Source: Enchytraeus crypticus (lineage: Eukaryota > Annelida > Clitellata > Enchytraeida > Enchytraeidae). From it: 64,000 nt of DNA. Position 1 is the stretch's first letter, and each line of letters begins with the position of its first letter. This document shows positions 33,690-52,739 of this stretch, piece by piece. The DNA lies in contig CAJHZI010000449.1 in assembly GCA_905160935.1 (NCBI GenBank), forward strand, positions 498,501-562,500, written 5' to 3'. A model generated the notes under the pieces. That model had not been told where the DNA came from, did not search any database, and saw nothing but the letters and a program-made list of their open reading frames with translations. A program made the position numbers and the translations under genes.

Positions 33690-34875
33690 ATAAATTACAA
33701 CCAGCTACTCGATGCTAAGCCCATTATATCATCTGCTGACATCTAGCTTGCTCTGAAATAAGTAAATGGTTTACAAGTAACAAGCTAACTGTAAATTGCT
33801 CCAAGTCTTCATATGTTTTATTCTACCCCACTAAAGACGATGAAGCTCTTATTCGATCCGACAATTTAAGTGTATCCCTTGATAATAATTGCATTAATAG
33901 AACATATGTTACCACATTCTTAGGCTTAACATTAGATGACAACTTGACTTTTGGTGATCATATTAAATCATTAATCTGTACAATTAATAATTTTAATAAT
34001 ATGTTATACTACCATAGAGATTTTATTCCTATGAATTGTCGTAGAAATGTATACCTTTCATTGGTGCAATCAAGGACTCAATATGGAATTGAAGTTTATA
34101 CAAATACAACCAAACAGTTGCTTCAACCCTTACATGTTGCATGTATCCGTATTCTAAGAACTTTACAGAATAAACATAAATTTCATAATGTTAAACAACT
34201 TTATATGAATTATAATGTATTACCAATTTTTCAGTTATTCCAATTACTGATAAACTTGTTTTTAAATGTATTAATTTTCTCGATCAGACTATGTCAGAAT
34301 CCATGAGATGTATTTTGATTGGCAATCATACTTCGTTAGTATATAATACCAGGCTCTCCGAGACCAATTATTTGTGTGCTAGAACAACCTCAGAATTTTT
34401 TTAATCTTATGCCTATAAATATGTCAATTCTTGGAACCAAATACCTCCTGATATCCGCAGTTCGAGGCTCTAGCTGAATTCACCAAGCGTTACAAATGTA
34501 TATTGTTTGATGGCTTGTAAATGTCTATATTTTCGTTTTTAGTGTAAATGTTCAGATAGAATTGTGACTTAGCTAACTGTTTTCGAATCAGATTAATTTG
34601 TAATTTATTTTCCTTTCTTTTAGTTTGTTCATTAATTCTGATATAAATTTTTATTTCGGTTGATTTTGCATTATATATGTATATGTCATTAATGAGTTAT
34701 AGACGGTGGTCAGCTAGATAAGATGTGTATCATCTTCCCTGACGGCCGTTGTTCTGGTGTTTATAGACTGTTTGACACACTGTGTTCCTGGGAATTTTTT
34801 AAATTTTATTTAATTTAAATGTTTATTTCTGTTGGCATTTGTCAGTGATTTGGTGTTGATGCTGAAATAAACACA

Positions 34876-34912
<37 letters not shown>
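33690..34912 (+). mobile_element. 5'-truncated LINE with reverse-transcriptase C-terminal region
   Basis: In frame from about 33740 it reads SEISKWFTSNKLTVNCSKSS, then VTTFLGLTLDDNLTFGDHI and NCRRNVYLSLVQSRTQYGIE, the thumb region that follows the RT palm in non-LTR elements. The frame opens before the nominal TTG at 33944, so there is no real start there. After 34250 the frame shifts, stops appear, and YVNSWNQIPPDIRSS marks the normal C-terminus. A 3' UTR of about 400 bp ends AAATAAACACATAT followed by (CT)n. The copy is dead; the clade is not determined. Confidence 0.8.
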
Positions 34913-34917
<5 letters not shown>

Positions 34918-34919
34918 AA

Positions 34920-35325
34920 CTGCTGTATATAGTCCTATAAAATGATATTCGCCCTCTGGCGGAATTTTCATTAGCCGAACATCAACATTGAAGGCAGCGT
35001 ATCGATTAATGATTGATTGATTAATGATAAAACTCGGCGAATATGCGACTGGCAGGAGATCGATAAATCGTGTAATGCAGCGTTACCACACACATGACGA
35101 GTGGCGCCACTAGCGATCGCTCACAGAACCCTGTCAAGTGTCGAGCTATTGATATCAATAGGTCGTCATCAATACGTGTAATTGATTTTCTGATAATTCG
35201 CACCATAAAACCAAATATTACTCCAATTCTGCGTAAGAAATCCTCTCAGAGTCTCGAATCAGTGATCGCCTATTTGTAAGATATATGCCTTGTTGAAAAG
35301 CCGTTTTCAAAATTTGCAAGAATTA
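34920..35325. other. No recognised gene
   Basis: Both strands carry 61-codon frames over 35021-35279, but neither has a recognisable family or splice context. Confidence 0.4.
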
Positions 35326-35329
35326 ATTT

Positions 35330-35445
35330 TATAGAGTGGTTTGTAAGAAATAACATGCATCCTATAGATTGGTGTGTAAGAAATAACATGCATCCTATAG
35401 AGTGGTATGTATGTAATAGCGTGCATCTTGTAGACTGATATGTTA
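35330..35445. repeat. 33-bp repeat, three units
   Basis: ATAGAGTGGTTTGTAAGAAA then TAACATGCATCCT. Confidence 0.85.
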
Positions 35446-35784
35446 GAAAACTGTATATTCACAATTGATGCATGGCATAACGACTAACGCAACCACTCTT
35501 ACTTTTGTATTATTTTATTCCTTTAAGACAATATACATTTTAAGCTTAATATATCCTTCAAAATACATTAACAATTCCTTTGCAGCATAAATGAAAGTTT
35601 ATTTTAACATTATTCATAGATAACGCAGAACATTGTAAATAATATTTTACACTAAACGCTGAAATGTGAAAAAAGTTTAAAGGTTCATAATTGCAGCCGA
35701 TTATACTTTGAACTGGATTAACGATGTCGGTAGGTACATTAAGACAGGTTACATGTTGTAGACATCAAATACCAGCTTATTTTC

Positions 35785-35902
35785 AATGGCGATGTCGGTA
35801 AGATATTCGACCGTGAGATGTGTATGTGCGGGGTTCAAATACTGGGCTCGTCCGCCTCTAACATCGCTTTCTAGTGAGGAAATTGACGTTAAAATTAGCT
35901 TA
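35785..35902 (+). mobile_element. SINE family S1 copy
   Basis: Begins at AATGGCGATGTCGGTAAGAT and continues through the B box to GACGTTAAAATTAGCTT. Confidence 0.85.
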
Positions 35903-35979
35903 ATTCTACATTCTGTGTTATGTAGCAAGAAGGAGCTGAGGAAAATAGTAGAAAAAATATTTGTCACAGATTATTAGTG

Positions 35980-36368
35980 GACTGCAATCAGTTAAAATTA
36001 GGTTATAATCTACGGCCATGTTTCAGGTGCGAACTGAGGAACAAAGACTCTCAAGTTAACGGGTAAAAGTTTAAAAGGCAAGCTTAATAAAAGTTCAAGA
36101 TATAATTTGTTACATTTTTTACAGCAGCAGAGAAAGAATGCGCCTGCATTCTGACAAAAATTTCCTTTCGTAAAGCAAATATCATTTTACTTGATTCTCT
36201 GTAGTTGAAATTCTTATATGCTAAAATTAATAAGACAACATTAGACCTTATCATACTGTCAAATTAATATTTTCATTGAAATAATCATACAAAATGGCTA
36301 AATGCCCGGTCCAGTGGGGAATAATATTCCAGTTTCAAATATCAATAAACACTAAATATATTTCTAAA
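35980..36368. other. Probable 3' UTR and flank of the LRR gene
   Basis: AT-rich sequence downstream of the stop on the minus strand. No clear AATAAA within about 300 nt, so the transcript end is undetermined. Confidence 0.4.
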
Positions 36369-43299
<6,931 letters not shown>

Positions 43300-43324
43300 T
43301 GTTCTGGATTTAAATGTGAGATTT

Positions 43325-43370
43325 TACGGATTCGTTGTATTGTTATGAAGGATTATATATAGAGATTCCT
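43325..43370 (-). promoter_or_regulatory. Possible TATA box of the LRR receptor gene
   Basis: On the minus strand CTATATATAATCC ends about 52 nt before the start codon. A start site some 25-30 nt downstream would leave a 5' UTR of about 25 nt. This is inferred only from the motif and spacing. Confidence 0.35.
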
Positions 43371-43729
43371 CTTTACTCAATATTTCTCAATGGTACTGCT
43401 AAAACAAAAAACATTTAGACTAATAATGAGATTTAGCGTTAGAACATTTATCGTAGAGAGCATACAATATAGACGACATTTACGTTATTAATCAAATAGG
43501 CCTGGATATTTTTATATACTTCTATTACACATACTAAACGGGTGTTGCCCATGCGCTAATACTAGAAACAATACTTAGTATGAAAGATACCTAATAATAT
43601 CTAACAGCAATTTATGGAGTCCCTTAATTAATTAAGTATATAAAAGGAAAATTATTATAGGCCTACTTGAAACATGAACTATAAATTGCTAAAAAATAAA
43701 GTGTATAAATAAATAAATTAACTGAATGT

Positions 43730-43965
43730 CTGAAGAGCGTGGCGGTTGGCGGGGTAGGTAATGAAAAGAAGTTTTAAAAGACAGATCCTGAGTTGAATTG
43801 AATCCTCATGGGTTCGAATCCCAGCCGCGCTGATTTAAGAGTAAAGTCTGGGTCATTCACTGGACTGGTTATACGGAAAATGGTCTAAATTGCCTGACGG
43901 TTTAAACATGTGGTATTAAAAGTGATAGATATCAACATAGTTGATCATTCCACTATTATGTGTAT
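43730..43965 (+). mobile_element. SINE family S2 copy upstream of LRR gene
   Basis: Full-length forward copy with a diverged head. The B box GTTCGAATCCCAGCCGCGCT is intact. It starts about 430 bp from the LRR gene start codon. Confidence 0.85.
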
Positions 43966-44197
43966 TTAGCTTTGTAATGAACACTAAAAATCAACCTTAA
44001 CATTGTAGGCCTAATTCCGACGTAATTAGCTTCTTCAATACAGATACCGATTGTGTTCTGCCGAATTATAGGCCTACAAAGTTAATCTTTATAGCTAAAA
44101 CAATGAAAAAGTTACATCTATTATTGTTTGTTTACTTTCAATAAAGAAAATCGACATTCTTTAAGACAAGTTACATCACAGGTTAGGTTGAACTGCA

Positions 44198-44355
44198 ACT
44201 ATAGTCCAGTTGTTAGAATGACGAGCTGAGGATCAAGTTATTGAATAGTCGTGGGTTCAAATCCTAGGTCAGACTGATGATAATAACTACAGCCATTCTG
44301 GCCTAGACGCCTACTGATGCTCCGTAAGGACGCTGAAACATCTTCATCAGCATCA
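44198..44355 (+). mobile_element. tRNA-headed retroposon (single copy seen)
   Basis: TATAGTCCAGTTGTTAGAAT (A-box-like), GTGGGTTCAAATCCTAGGTC (B box), followed by about 80 bases of unrelated body. No second copy in this window. Confidence 0.45.
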
Positions 44356-44940
44356 AGGAGAGAAAGAGAAACTATGTTTTATTGCACAAGTAAGTTTTAT
44401 TTTATTTCAGGGACGACTCATTAAAATGCAAAATTGGTAACAGAAGCTAACGAGGCGTTGAACTAAATAACATAAAACGAATAATTTAAATACTATGTTT
44501 CTAGACACCTCGAGCGTGAACAATTATATTTCAATTTCCAAAACTTCAATACAAAATAAAGCCAAATTCCAGTCACATAGAAAGTAGCGTCAAGTACTGA
44601 GCGTCAATTCGTTAAGAAGGTCGTCGGGAGTCACTGATGCAATTTGTGTTCCCTTATTAATTAGTTTTTACAGCAAAACCAAGGTAGCTTATAATTATTT
44701 TTCAAAACGAAGAATATAAACATTTTCGATCAAACCAAAATGCTGAATAATTCATATTTTATATCTGACATTCCAATAGTTCACCAAATAATTCTTGGTT
44801 TTTGGACCTACGCAATTTCTTAGCATAATTTTTGTCAGTTTGGCCTAAAACTAGTCAGTATTAAGGGTTAATCTACATTGACCTCAAAGTTATATTTTAA
44901 CACGGAGACAAACGAAAGTACAGTTAAATTTGATGAAAGC

Positions 44941-45080
44941 TAAAAAGCTAATATTAACATCAGTTTCCTCACTCGAAAGCGATGTCAGTGACGTGCGAGC
45001 CCATGATTTGAACCCCGCACAAACTGATCGATCTGCGGTCGAATGAATATCTTACCGATATCACTACTGGCTCCAGCCAG
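44941..45080 (-). mobile_element. SINE family S1 copy with inverted head duplicate
   Basis: Full reverse copy with two small insertions (GATC and AATG repeats). The final CCAGCC runs straight into an opposite-strand head, CAGTGGCGATGCCGTTAAGA (to about 45098). Confidence 0.85.
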
Positions 45081-45114
45081 TGGCGATGCCGTTAAGATGC
45101 AGGAATATCTTGTA

Positions 45115-45205
45115 ATTGTTCCAATAAAATCGATAAAAACAAATCGATTACAATAAATCTATTGAAACAAATCGATCACATCTAATTGAATACAACAAAT
45201 CGATT
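45115..45205. repeat. ACAAATCGATTA degenerate repeat
   Basis: About six units of CAAATCGAT-type sequence. Confidence 0.7.
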
Positions 45206-46254
45206 TGACCAAACAGAGGTTCCAGGTTTAATATACATCTTAAAATAGCGTGTTAAATCCTCCTTATCCTCTAAATTAAATCTTTTGAGTCTCTAAATTG
45301 ACATATAATACATTACTCTGCGTAAATTTAAACAAAACCTGCTTCAATTATCCGATCAGGCTAGTTCAATATGAAGAATTTTCACATTTCATTTCAACTA
45401 AACCTAAACCTAAGCTTAACTTGCATAATATTTATACTAATTATCACCAAAATCTATCGCTCATGCTACTTTCTGGTGTCTCAGTAGACATAAGTAGGCC
45501 TGTACTGTAGTAGGTGTCATGCTCGATGGTTCAAAGGATCCTAAGGCAACCACAAACCACTCTAAATGTAACCTACTGTAGCCTTTAATGAAATCATGAC
45601 CCATTTGCCATCACCACTATAATGATTTCAATGTTTATATACGCCTAGCAATTACATATTTTTGCCTACATATTTTTGCCTACATATTTTTGCTGTCGTT
45701 TCAAAACCAAAAATAGATAATTTGAAGTAAGCTTTGGTAACTAATAAGCTTTATAATAATCTAACAAGCTTTAGTAACTAAGCCAAGCCACTGATCCACT
45801 GATACGAGAGGCTGTTGTTTGACGGCTGTGCGGAGCTGCTGCTGTATATAGCTGCGCTGTCCACTTGAGATCCGCTGTATGCTTGAATGTCCCTGCCGTG
45901 TCTCTCTCCCTATCTGTCTATGTATGTGTCTGTGGCCGCGGGTTTGTCTCAATGTGTGTTTCTTCGCTTGCCAAGTGCACCTGTCCTGCTATGTGTGTGT
46001 ATGCCAGTATGTCTGTCTGTGTGTACATATTAGCCCGGTTTTTTGAGTGAATTATTTATTGGTTTATTAACTTATCTCGCATTTATCTGGATCATAATAC
46101 TTGACCGTTAATTGAACCGTAATCACTAAATGGGAACTGTGCAGATATGGGGTTCCCGTGGGATACTGAATCGAAGTTCCACTGGTTCTTCTCTTCACAT
46201 GGATTGTTGGTTTGCTTCTGAGCAAGACCTTAAGAGCATTCCAGGAAATCTATC

Positions 46255-46308
<54 letters not shown>

Positions 46309-46314
46309 GTCTCG

Positions 46315-46361
<47 letters not shown>

Positions 46362-46365
46362 CGAA
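46255..46365. repeat. (CT)n microsatellite
   Basis: CTCTCTCTCTGTCTCTCTCT with a CGCCTT break. Confidence 0.92.
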
Positions 46366-46443
46366 GGTCATTCTTCTCTCAGTTCTCTCTTGTTACGCTA
46401 TTCGTGTGTTTCATATAGTCTCTTTGTTCCTCATTCTTTTTTG

Positions 46444-46572
46444 AGGCTGGAGCCAGTGGTGAAGTCTGTAAGATACTCGACCGCGGATCAGTATGTGCGG
46501 TGTTCAAATCCTGGGCTCGCCCGTCACTGACCTCGCTTTCGAGTGAGAAAATTGACGTAAACCTTAGCTACT
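46444..46572 (+). mobile_element. SINE family S1 copy
   Basis: Full-length forward copy lying between two (CT)n arrays. Confidence 0.88.
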
Positions 46573-46604
46573 TTTTGCTTTTTTATTTTCTTCTCTGTTT
46601 CCAC

Positions 46605-46693
46605 CCCTCCTCTCTCTCTCTCTCTCGCTTTTTAAAATTTCACTCTCTCTCTCGCTCTCATTCTCCCTTTCACTCTCTCTCTCTCTCGCTCTC

Positions 46694-46742
<49 letters not shown>

Positions 46743-46862
46743 ATCTATCTCTGTCTCTCTCTCTATCTCTCCTCTCTGTACCTCTATCTATCTTTCTCAC
46801 TCTCTCTCTCTCTCACTCTCTTTCTCTCGCTCTCTCCCTCTCTCTCTCTCTCTCTCTCATAC
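46605..46862. repeat. (CT)n-rich degenerate microsatellite
   Basis: CTCTCTCTCGCTCTCTCTCT with ATCTAT interruptions. The open frame through it is Ser/Leu repeat only. Confidence 0.9.
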
Positions 46863-47181
46863 TCACCCACTTACTCTAGATCTGCTAGCACCAACCTCTT
46901 CCCAGCATGTCACACCATTTCTTTATTAGATTTTATCAACTTCTATTCGAATTATTCTCCACAGATTTCTGCTGTCAACTGTCGCTTGCACAGTCTAAAC
47001 ACGAGGCTGAAACACGATAGAAAGTATCAACATAACTTCTCCTTGGATTCAACGAGCCATCTTTTTACCCTGACGTACGCACAAGTTTACAAAGCAGCCT
47101 GCTTTGCTGAAATGCAAATTCGTGCAATAGCGGAGCACCTTCACCAAGTGCATCATCAAACTGTATTACTCGGCTGTAATA

Positions 47182-47322
47182 AATTGCGATGTCGATAAGA
47201 TACTCGACTGCGGATCAGTATGTGCGGGGTTCACATCCTGGGCTCACCCGCCACTGACATCGCTTTCTAGTGGGAAACTGACGTTAACATTAGATTTTTT
47301 AGCTTTTTAGCTTTACTCAGAC
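47182..47322 (+). mobile_element. SINE family S1 copy
   Basis: Forward copy starting at GCGATGTCGATAAGATACTC. The tail repeats AGCTTTTTAGCTTT. Confidence 0.85.
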
Positions 47323-47464
47323 GTCGCAAGCTCAGCTGTGTTCTTATAAAGCCATTTACCAATTTCTATCTATTGAAATTTATTTCTAAGTTTAGAAGTT
47401 ACGAGATACGAGAAATTGCTTGAGCTTTATTTTAATCGGCGAGTTCTATCAAATTCGTCATACC

Positions 47465-47640
47465 AAACACAACGTAAGCAATGCTCAAACACAACGTAAG
47501 CAATGCTCAAACACAACGTAAGCCATGCTCAAACACAACGTAAGCAATGCTCAAACACAACGTAAGCAATGCTCAAACACAACGTAAGCAATGCTCAAAC
47601 ACAACGTAAGCAATGCTCAAACACAACGTAAGCAACGTTA
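47465..47640. repeat. 22-bp minisatellite, eight units
   Basis: AAACACAACGTAAGCAATGC then TC, nearly identical units. Confidence 0.93.
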
Positions 47641-47741
47641 CACGGTGCTTTTTGCGTCATCAATTGCATATCAAATATTTGTCTATAACTGAAACATCCA
47701 TATAATAATTAATATGATAGTTAACTAGTATTAATCAATAT

Positions 47742-47744
47742 TTA

Positions 47745-47776
<32 letters not shown>

Positions 47777-48050
47777 TTCTTAAATCAAAGTCTAGGGTCG
47801 GGATACGAATAGACTTTCTCCAGTCTTCCCTATCCCACACCTTATCATCAGTCAATCCCCTAATTTTCATGTCCTTCTTAATCACCGCATCCCACGTCAA
47901 TTGTGATCTACCTCTCTCAAGCTTAACATACAGCTCTTTCCTCCAAACTCTCTTTACTACATCCTCATCTGCCTTTCTCACAATATGCCCATACCATCCC
48001 AATCTCGACAGAGCCAACCTATCCCTGATCCCCAACATTCAAATTAAGCC
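47742..48050 (-). mobile_element. LINE family B 3' end
   Basis: A 98-codon open frame contains RLGWYGHIVRKADEDVVKRV, TWDAVIKKDMKIRGL and DREDWRKSIRIP, a common C-terminus of non-LTR retrotransposon ORFs. It runs into an Asp repeat coded by the (GAT)n tail. 5'-truncated. Confidence 0.75.
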
Positions 48051-48099
48051 TTCATTTTCCATTAATTAATAATTAATATTTATTAAAATTAATTAATAT

Positions 48100-48430
48100 A
48101 ATAATTGACACCCACAGAAGAGAGATCCGTCTATCAATAAAGGCACCCATGTAATAGTAGACGGATATGCGCCCAAAGCTGCTGCGGTATTTCTGCATGT
48201 CATGACACCCGTGCAGCGCTAGACTGCTAGCGATGATTAAATAGATAATTCATAATAGTAATAGATGTGTTATGATGATAATGACAATAACTGGATGCAA
48301 TCATTTGATATGACGGCAATAAAGCAGCAGCAGCTGATAGATGGGAGGAGTTACTACAGAGGTTACTTCAGCGGTGGTTATAGAGGAAGACCTGTATAGT
48401 TTAGTTATCAATACGACTACTTGCAATACT
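48100..48430. other. No gene seen
   Basis: Moderately GC-rich stretch without an open frame or repeat match in the window. Confidence 0.4.
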
Positions 48431-48435
48431 TATAA

Positions 48436-48625
48436 GTTTTAAATGAGAGATCCTGAGGCGAATTGAATTCTCGTGGGTTCGAATCCCAGCCGCGCTGATC
48501 TGAGAGTAACTTCTCGGACATTCACTGGACTGGTTATACGGGAAATGGTCCAAATTGCCTAACGATTTAAACATGTGGTATAAAAGTGACTGATATAAAC
48601 GCAGTTGATCATTTCACTATAAAGC
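48436..48625 (+). mobile_element. SINE family S2 copy, 5'-truncated
   Basis: Starts at AGTTTTAAATGAGAGATCCT and continues through the B box to TTGATCATTTCACTATAA. Confidence 0.85.
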
Positions 48626-48873
48626 TTGTTTACTTTTACTTCTTACTTTTTAAATTAGTGATATTACTGAACTATATAGCTAATTTAAACTACGCTTAAA
48701 CTAAATTACTTGTTTTTGCTTTACTATGCTAATACATCCGCTAGTTCATTGTAATTATGTTCGTATGTTATATCTCTGAGTTGTCAGATTGTTTTGAAAT
48801 GGACCTATACGAAGATTTACTGTATAATATTATACTTATTACATTTTGGTTTATCATTCCTACTGTAAAGTTT

Positions 48874-48967
48874 CAATCAGTATGTGAGAGGTTCCTATTA
48901 TGGGCTCTCCCGACACTGATATCTCTTTCGATAAATGAAACTAACGTTAATATCACATCAGCTTTGT
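48874..48967 (+). mobile_element. SINE family S1 fragment, diverged
   Basis: ATCAGTATGTGAGAGGTTCC through AACGTTAATATCACATCAGC. It is weakly preserved but collinear. Confidence 0.65.
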
Positions 48968-49437
48968 AACATAACTGACTGGAAAACTTGAAAAATAAAG
49001 ATAAGCTGAAGAAACTATATCGCCTGATTTTGCTTAGCAATTAGAGTTCAAATTAGTATAAGTTCCAGTTTCTCTGATCTGGCGATAGTATTCAGGCGCA
49101 TTAGAGTCTAACGAATTAATTATTGCAAATGAATCGCCATAGTTTATCTCCATATACATGTACACGCGGGAACATTAAACATGATCCATTTAAGAGCCAG
49201 TAAACTTCAGCTTCATTGAAGTATCAAGCTGCAGCCTATAGTTAGTTGCATTCTAGTTGTTAATATCTTTTATCTTTTTGCACACGTATAGTTAGAATGA
49301 AATTGCAGATTTCAATCGTCATTTTTTGCCAACAGCTGCTCTGATGCAGCAGTCATTGCGAGAGTTTATATTGGTTGATATTTGTATTCAATTTTTAAAT
49401 ACGACGCACACAAGAATCACTCTGCTACTTGTGCTTC

Positions 49438-49680
49438 ATCGTTTTTTTATGTTTAATTGTTTTTATTTTAATTAATTATTTACATATTTTATTGTTTTTA
49501 TACTTCACACTTTTCTACTTTATTGTTTTTATACTCTATACTTTTTACACTTCATTCTTTTTGTACTTCGTTGTTTTATACTTCATTATTTTTATTCTTC
49601 ATTGCTTTTGTACTCGATTCTTTTTATATATCATTCTCTTTGCTTCACTCTTTTTCACTCCATAAGCACAAATTGATAGC
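49438..49680. repeat. T-rich degenerate repeat
   Basis: TTTTTATACTTCATTGTTTT-like units of about 18-20 bp. Confidence 0.65.
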
Positions 49681-49699
49681 ATTCATCGTTTTGTTCTTC

Positions 49700-49930
49700 G
49701 CTGTGGCAGTAGTCTATTAGAAACACGTACCGCTTTCGATTGATCAATCGCACGTTTACCAACAGCAACAGTTGCGTCAGCGGACGAGTACCGAATTGAT
49801 GAGCACCTTGCGGGACTCGAGTCCATGTATCAGATCCCGGTAGTGTCCTCATGCGTACTCTAGTAGAGTATCCTGAGATTCCTGGATCATAGCTATGGAC
49901 CTGTTCAGACAATGTACTCTCTGGTCCCTT
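49700..49930. other. Unidentified open stretch, minus strand
   Basis: An 85-codon minus frame (49655-49912) with SDTWTRVPQGAHQFGTRPLT reads more like protein than its surroundings. I do not recognise it. It may be the remains of a repeat ORF or an exon. Confidence 0.3.
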
Positions 49931-50044
49931 AATCTACTTCACATTATTCGATACGTATCTTCAGAAGTCTACAAGATCTTTCAGTTGTAATATCCACTAA
50001 TTGTTAGCAATCAGTAGATTCATTATATTTTAGTAATATTATTG

Positions 50045-50098
50045 GTATCCCGGCCCTGGTTAAACCGGGATTTAAGGGAAGATGATGTTGATGATGAT
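50045..50098 (+). mobile_element. LINE B-type 3' fragment
   Basis: GGTATCCCGGCCCTGGTTAA, ACCGGGATTTAAGGGAAGAT then (GAT)n. Only the last 50 bases are present. Confidence 0.6.
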
Positions 50099-50370
50099 TA
50101 GTAATGTACATGTAGTATATGTATTAATGTAGTAATGTGATGACGTAATGTAGTACCTTTAGTAATGTAGTTATGTGATGTAATGTAGAATCTGTAGTAA
50201 TGTAGTAATGTGATGTCATGTAGTATCTGTAGTAATGTAGTTATGTGATGTAATGTAGAATCTGTAGTAATGTTGTAATGTGATGTCATGTAGTATCTGT
50301 AATAATGTAGTTATGTGATGTCATGTAGTATCTGTAGTAATGTAGTTATGTGATGTAATGTAGTTTCTTT
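50098..50370. repeat. About 32-bp minisatellite
   Basis: GTAATGTAGTTATGTGATGT then AATGTAGTATCT, about eight units. Confidence 0.9.
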
Positions 50371-50754
50371 TCTTTGATAGAGTTTTCCAGAATCTTGCAA
50401 ATTGTTCATATCATATGATTTACCGGAGTTTTTAAATTAGACCACCTCGAGCAACATAGCCGACATTTAGCTCTTATTGCGGATTAAATAGTTCTTGTCC
50501 AAACCCAGGGTCTATACACCTGTGAATTGGAAAATTGAAAATGGCGAAAACCTAATAAAACTGAAGACTAATTTTCATTTAAGATCGGAGATTTTCCAGA
50601 CATTTCAATACCATTTAAAAAGTAAATTAAATTAAATTAATTAAAATGCTCATTCTAATCTCCCTGCTGCGCTGTTATACAAAAAATCACTCATCTTTGA
50701 CTATTTCAATACTACGCTTCGTGGAAAAGATTTCTAAGGTGCATGCAAATATTT

Positions 50755-51335
50755 TTAGCCATTAGCTTGTGGAAGTAGGGAACATGCTTACATTTCTTAG
50801 CCATTAGCTTGTGGAAGAAAGGAACATGCTTGCATTTCTTAGCCGTTAGCTTGTGGAAGAAAGGAACATGCTTGCATTTCTTAGCCGTTAGCTTGTGGAA
50901 GAAAGGAACATGCTTGCATTTCTTAGCCATTAGCTTGTGGAAGAAAGGAACATGCTTGCATTTCTTAGCCGTTAGCTTGTGGAAGAAAGGAACATGCTTG
51001 CATTTTTTAGCCGTTAGCTTGTGGAAGAAAGGAACATGCTTGCATTTCTTAGCCGTTAGCTTTTGGAAGAAAGGAACATGCTTGCATTTCTTAGCCGTTA
51101 GCTTGTGGAAGAAAGGAACATGCTTGCATTTCTTAGCCATTAGCTTGTGGAAGAAAGGAACATGCTTGCATTTCTTAGCCGTTAGCTTGTGGAAGAAAGG
51201 AACATGCTTGCATTTCTTAGCCGTTATCTTTTGGAAGAAAGGAACATGCTTGCATTACTTAGCCGTTATCTTTTGGAAGAAAGGAACATGCTTGCATTTC
51301 TCAGCTATTAGCTTGTGGAAGATTGGAGCATGCTG
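50755..51335. repeat. 42-bp minisatellite, about 14 units, open on both strands
   Basis: TTAGCCGTTAGCTTGTGGAA then GAAAGGAACATGCTTGCATTTC. As 42 is 14 codons, one plus frame repeats LWKKGTCLHFLAVS and one minus frame repeats AKKCKHVPFFHKLT. There is no initiation context, splice site or non-repeat coding next to it, so it is treated as a VNTR. Confidence 0.93.
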
Positions 51336-51557
51336 ACAAGCTGGAGACACGATGTCGACGTGAGAGTAAATGGGTTTTACGCGTTCATGTAATCAGCTTT
51401 ACGTGCCCGAGATGTGGTGAGTATGTGCCATGAAGCCCCAGTTCTAGGCGCCTTTATGCAGACAGCTGGAAACAATTCCTACTAATTGACAGACTGTCCT
51501 ATATGTCGGCCGAAAATAAACGTATGTTAAAAATAGGTCAATGATGTTATTCACGAC

Positions 51558-51612
51558 GTCTTGAAGAGAAGCCTTCGGGCTTTTACCTTGACGTTAAACC
51601 CACATCAAATCA
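51558..51612 (+). mobile_element. SINE family S3 3' fragment
   Basis: ACGACGTCTTGAAGAGAAGC, then TTTACCTTGACGTTAAACCC. Confidence 0.55.
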
Positions 51613-52139
51613 GTTAATAGGTGAATGATGCGAGAAATTTGTCGGAATAGATGGCATTTATAAGAAAATGAACATCAAGGGCTTAAACTGAGAAAATGTA
51701 GGAAAATAAAACAGAAAGGAAATATTAACGAAAGAAGAATGAATATCTAATACTGAAGAATGAAAAGAATGAAAGAAGAGTGAGATTGGAAAGGAATGGA
51801 GCTTCACTATGCACCTACATGTACATGTACACGTATGTCTCTATGACGTACAAAGTAGCGGCTAATGTGATTTGAATCCTGACAGCTTAGCTCAATGATC
51901 TTATGAATTAATAATTTAGTACAGTCATACAAATTCTTTTAGAGAATTCTGATTAGTTTGCGGATTTTAGCGGAGTGGAGTAATTTCATAGAAAGGGAAT
52001 GGTGTGGTAATTACGTAGATGACGAAGCCATAGTATACGTTTGAAATGAAGAATGCGACCTTCAATTACTGTATTTAATTTTATCAGAATAACATGACGG
52101 CAACACCTGACGCAATGAATTTTAGTGCAGATACACTAT

Positions 52140-52735
52140 TGTGTTTGTTAATGCACTCACTGCTGGTACAGCCGTTTTTAGTACAATCACTGATAGTATA
52201 GTCATGCTAGTACAATCACTGCTAGTACAGTCATGTTAGTACAATCACTGATAGTACAATCATGTTAGTACAATCATGTTAGTACAATCACTGAGAGTAC
52301 AATCATGCTAGTACAATCACTGATAGTACAGTCATGTTGGTACAATCACTGATAGTACAATCACTGATAGTACAGTCATGTTAGTACAATCGCTGATAGT
52401 ACAATCATGTTAGTACAATCACTGATAGTACAATCATGTTAGTACAATCACTTGTAGTACAGTCATGCTAGTACAATCACTGATAGTACAGTCATGTTAG
52501 TACAATCGCTGATAGTACAATCATGTTAGTACAATCACTGATAGTACAATCATGTTAGTACAATCACTGATAGTACAATCACTGATAGTACAATCGTGTA
52601 ATTACAATCACTGACACTATCAGTCTGATAGTACAATCATATTAGTAAAATCACTGCTAATACAATCGTTTTAGTACACTAAGTAGTCCTAGAGTCATAT
52701 AAGTACAGTCACTGCTAGTACAATCGTGCTAGTAC
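52140..52735. repeat. 14/15-bp alternating minisatellite, about 38 units
   Basis: AGTACAATCACTGAT alternates with AGTACAATCATGTT, decaying at both ends. Confidence 0.92.
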
Positions 52736-52739
52736 TGTT

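Noticed and set aside
33944..34306. 120-codon open frame as a stand-alone gene.
   Set aside because: It is the thumb part of a LINE reverse transcriptase; the frame runs in from upstream without a start and is broken downstream.
46500..47198. 232-codon plus-strand frame.
   Set aside because: Its first part is an S1 SINE and a (CT)n array; the rest has no recognised domain.
50712..51336. Secreted repeat protein on either strand.
   Set aside because: Frames are open because the unit is 42 bp; there is no signal, splice or start evidence.
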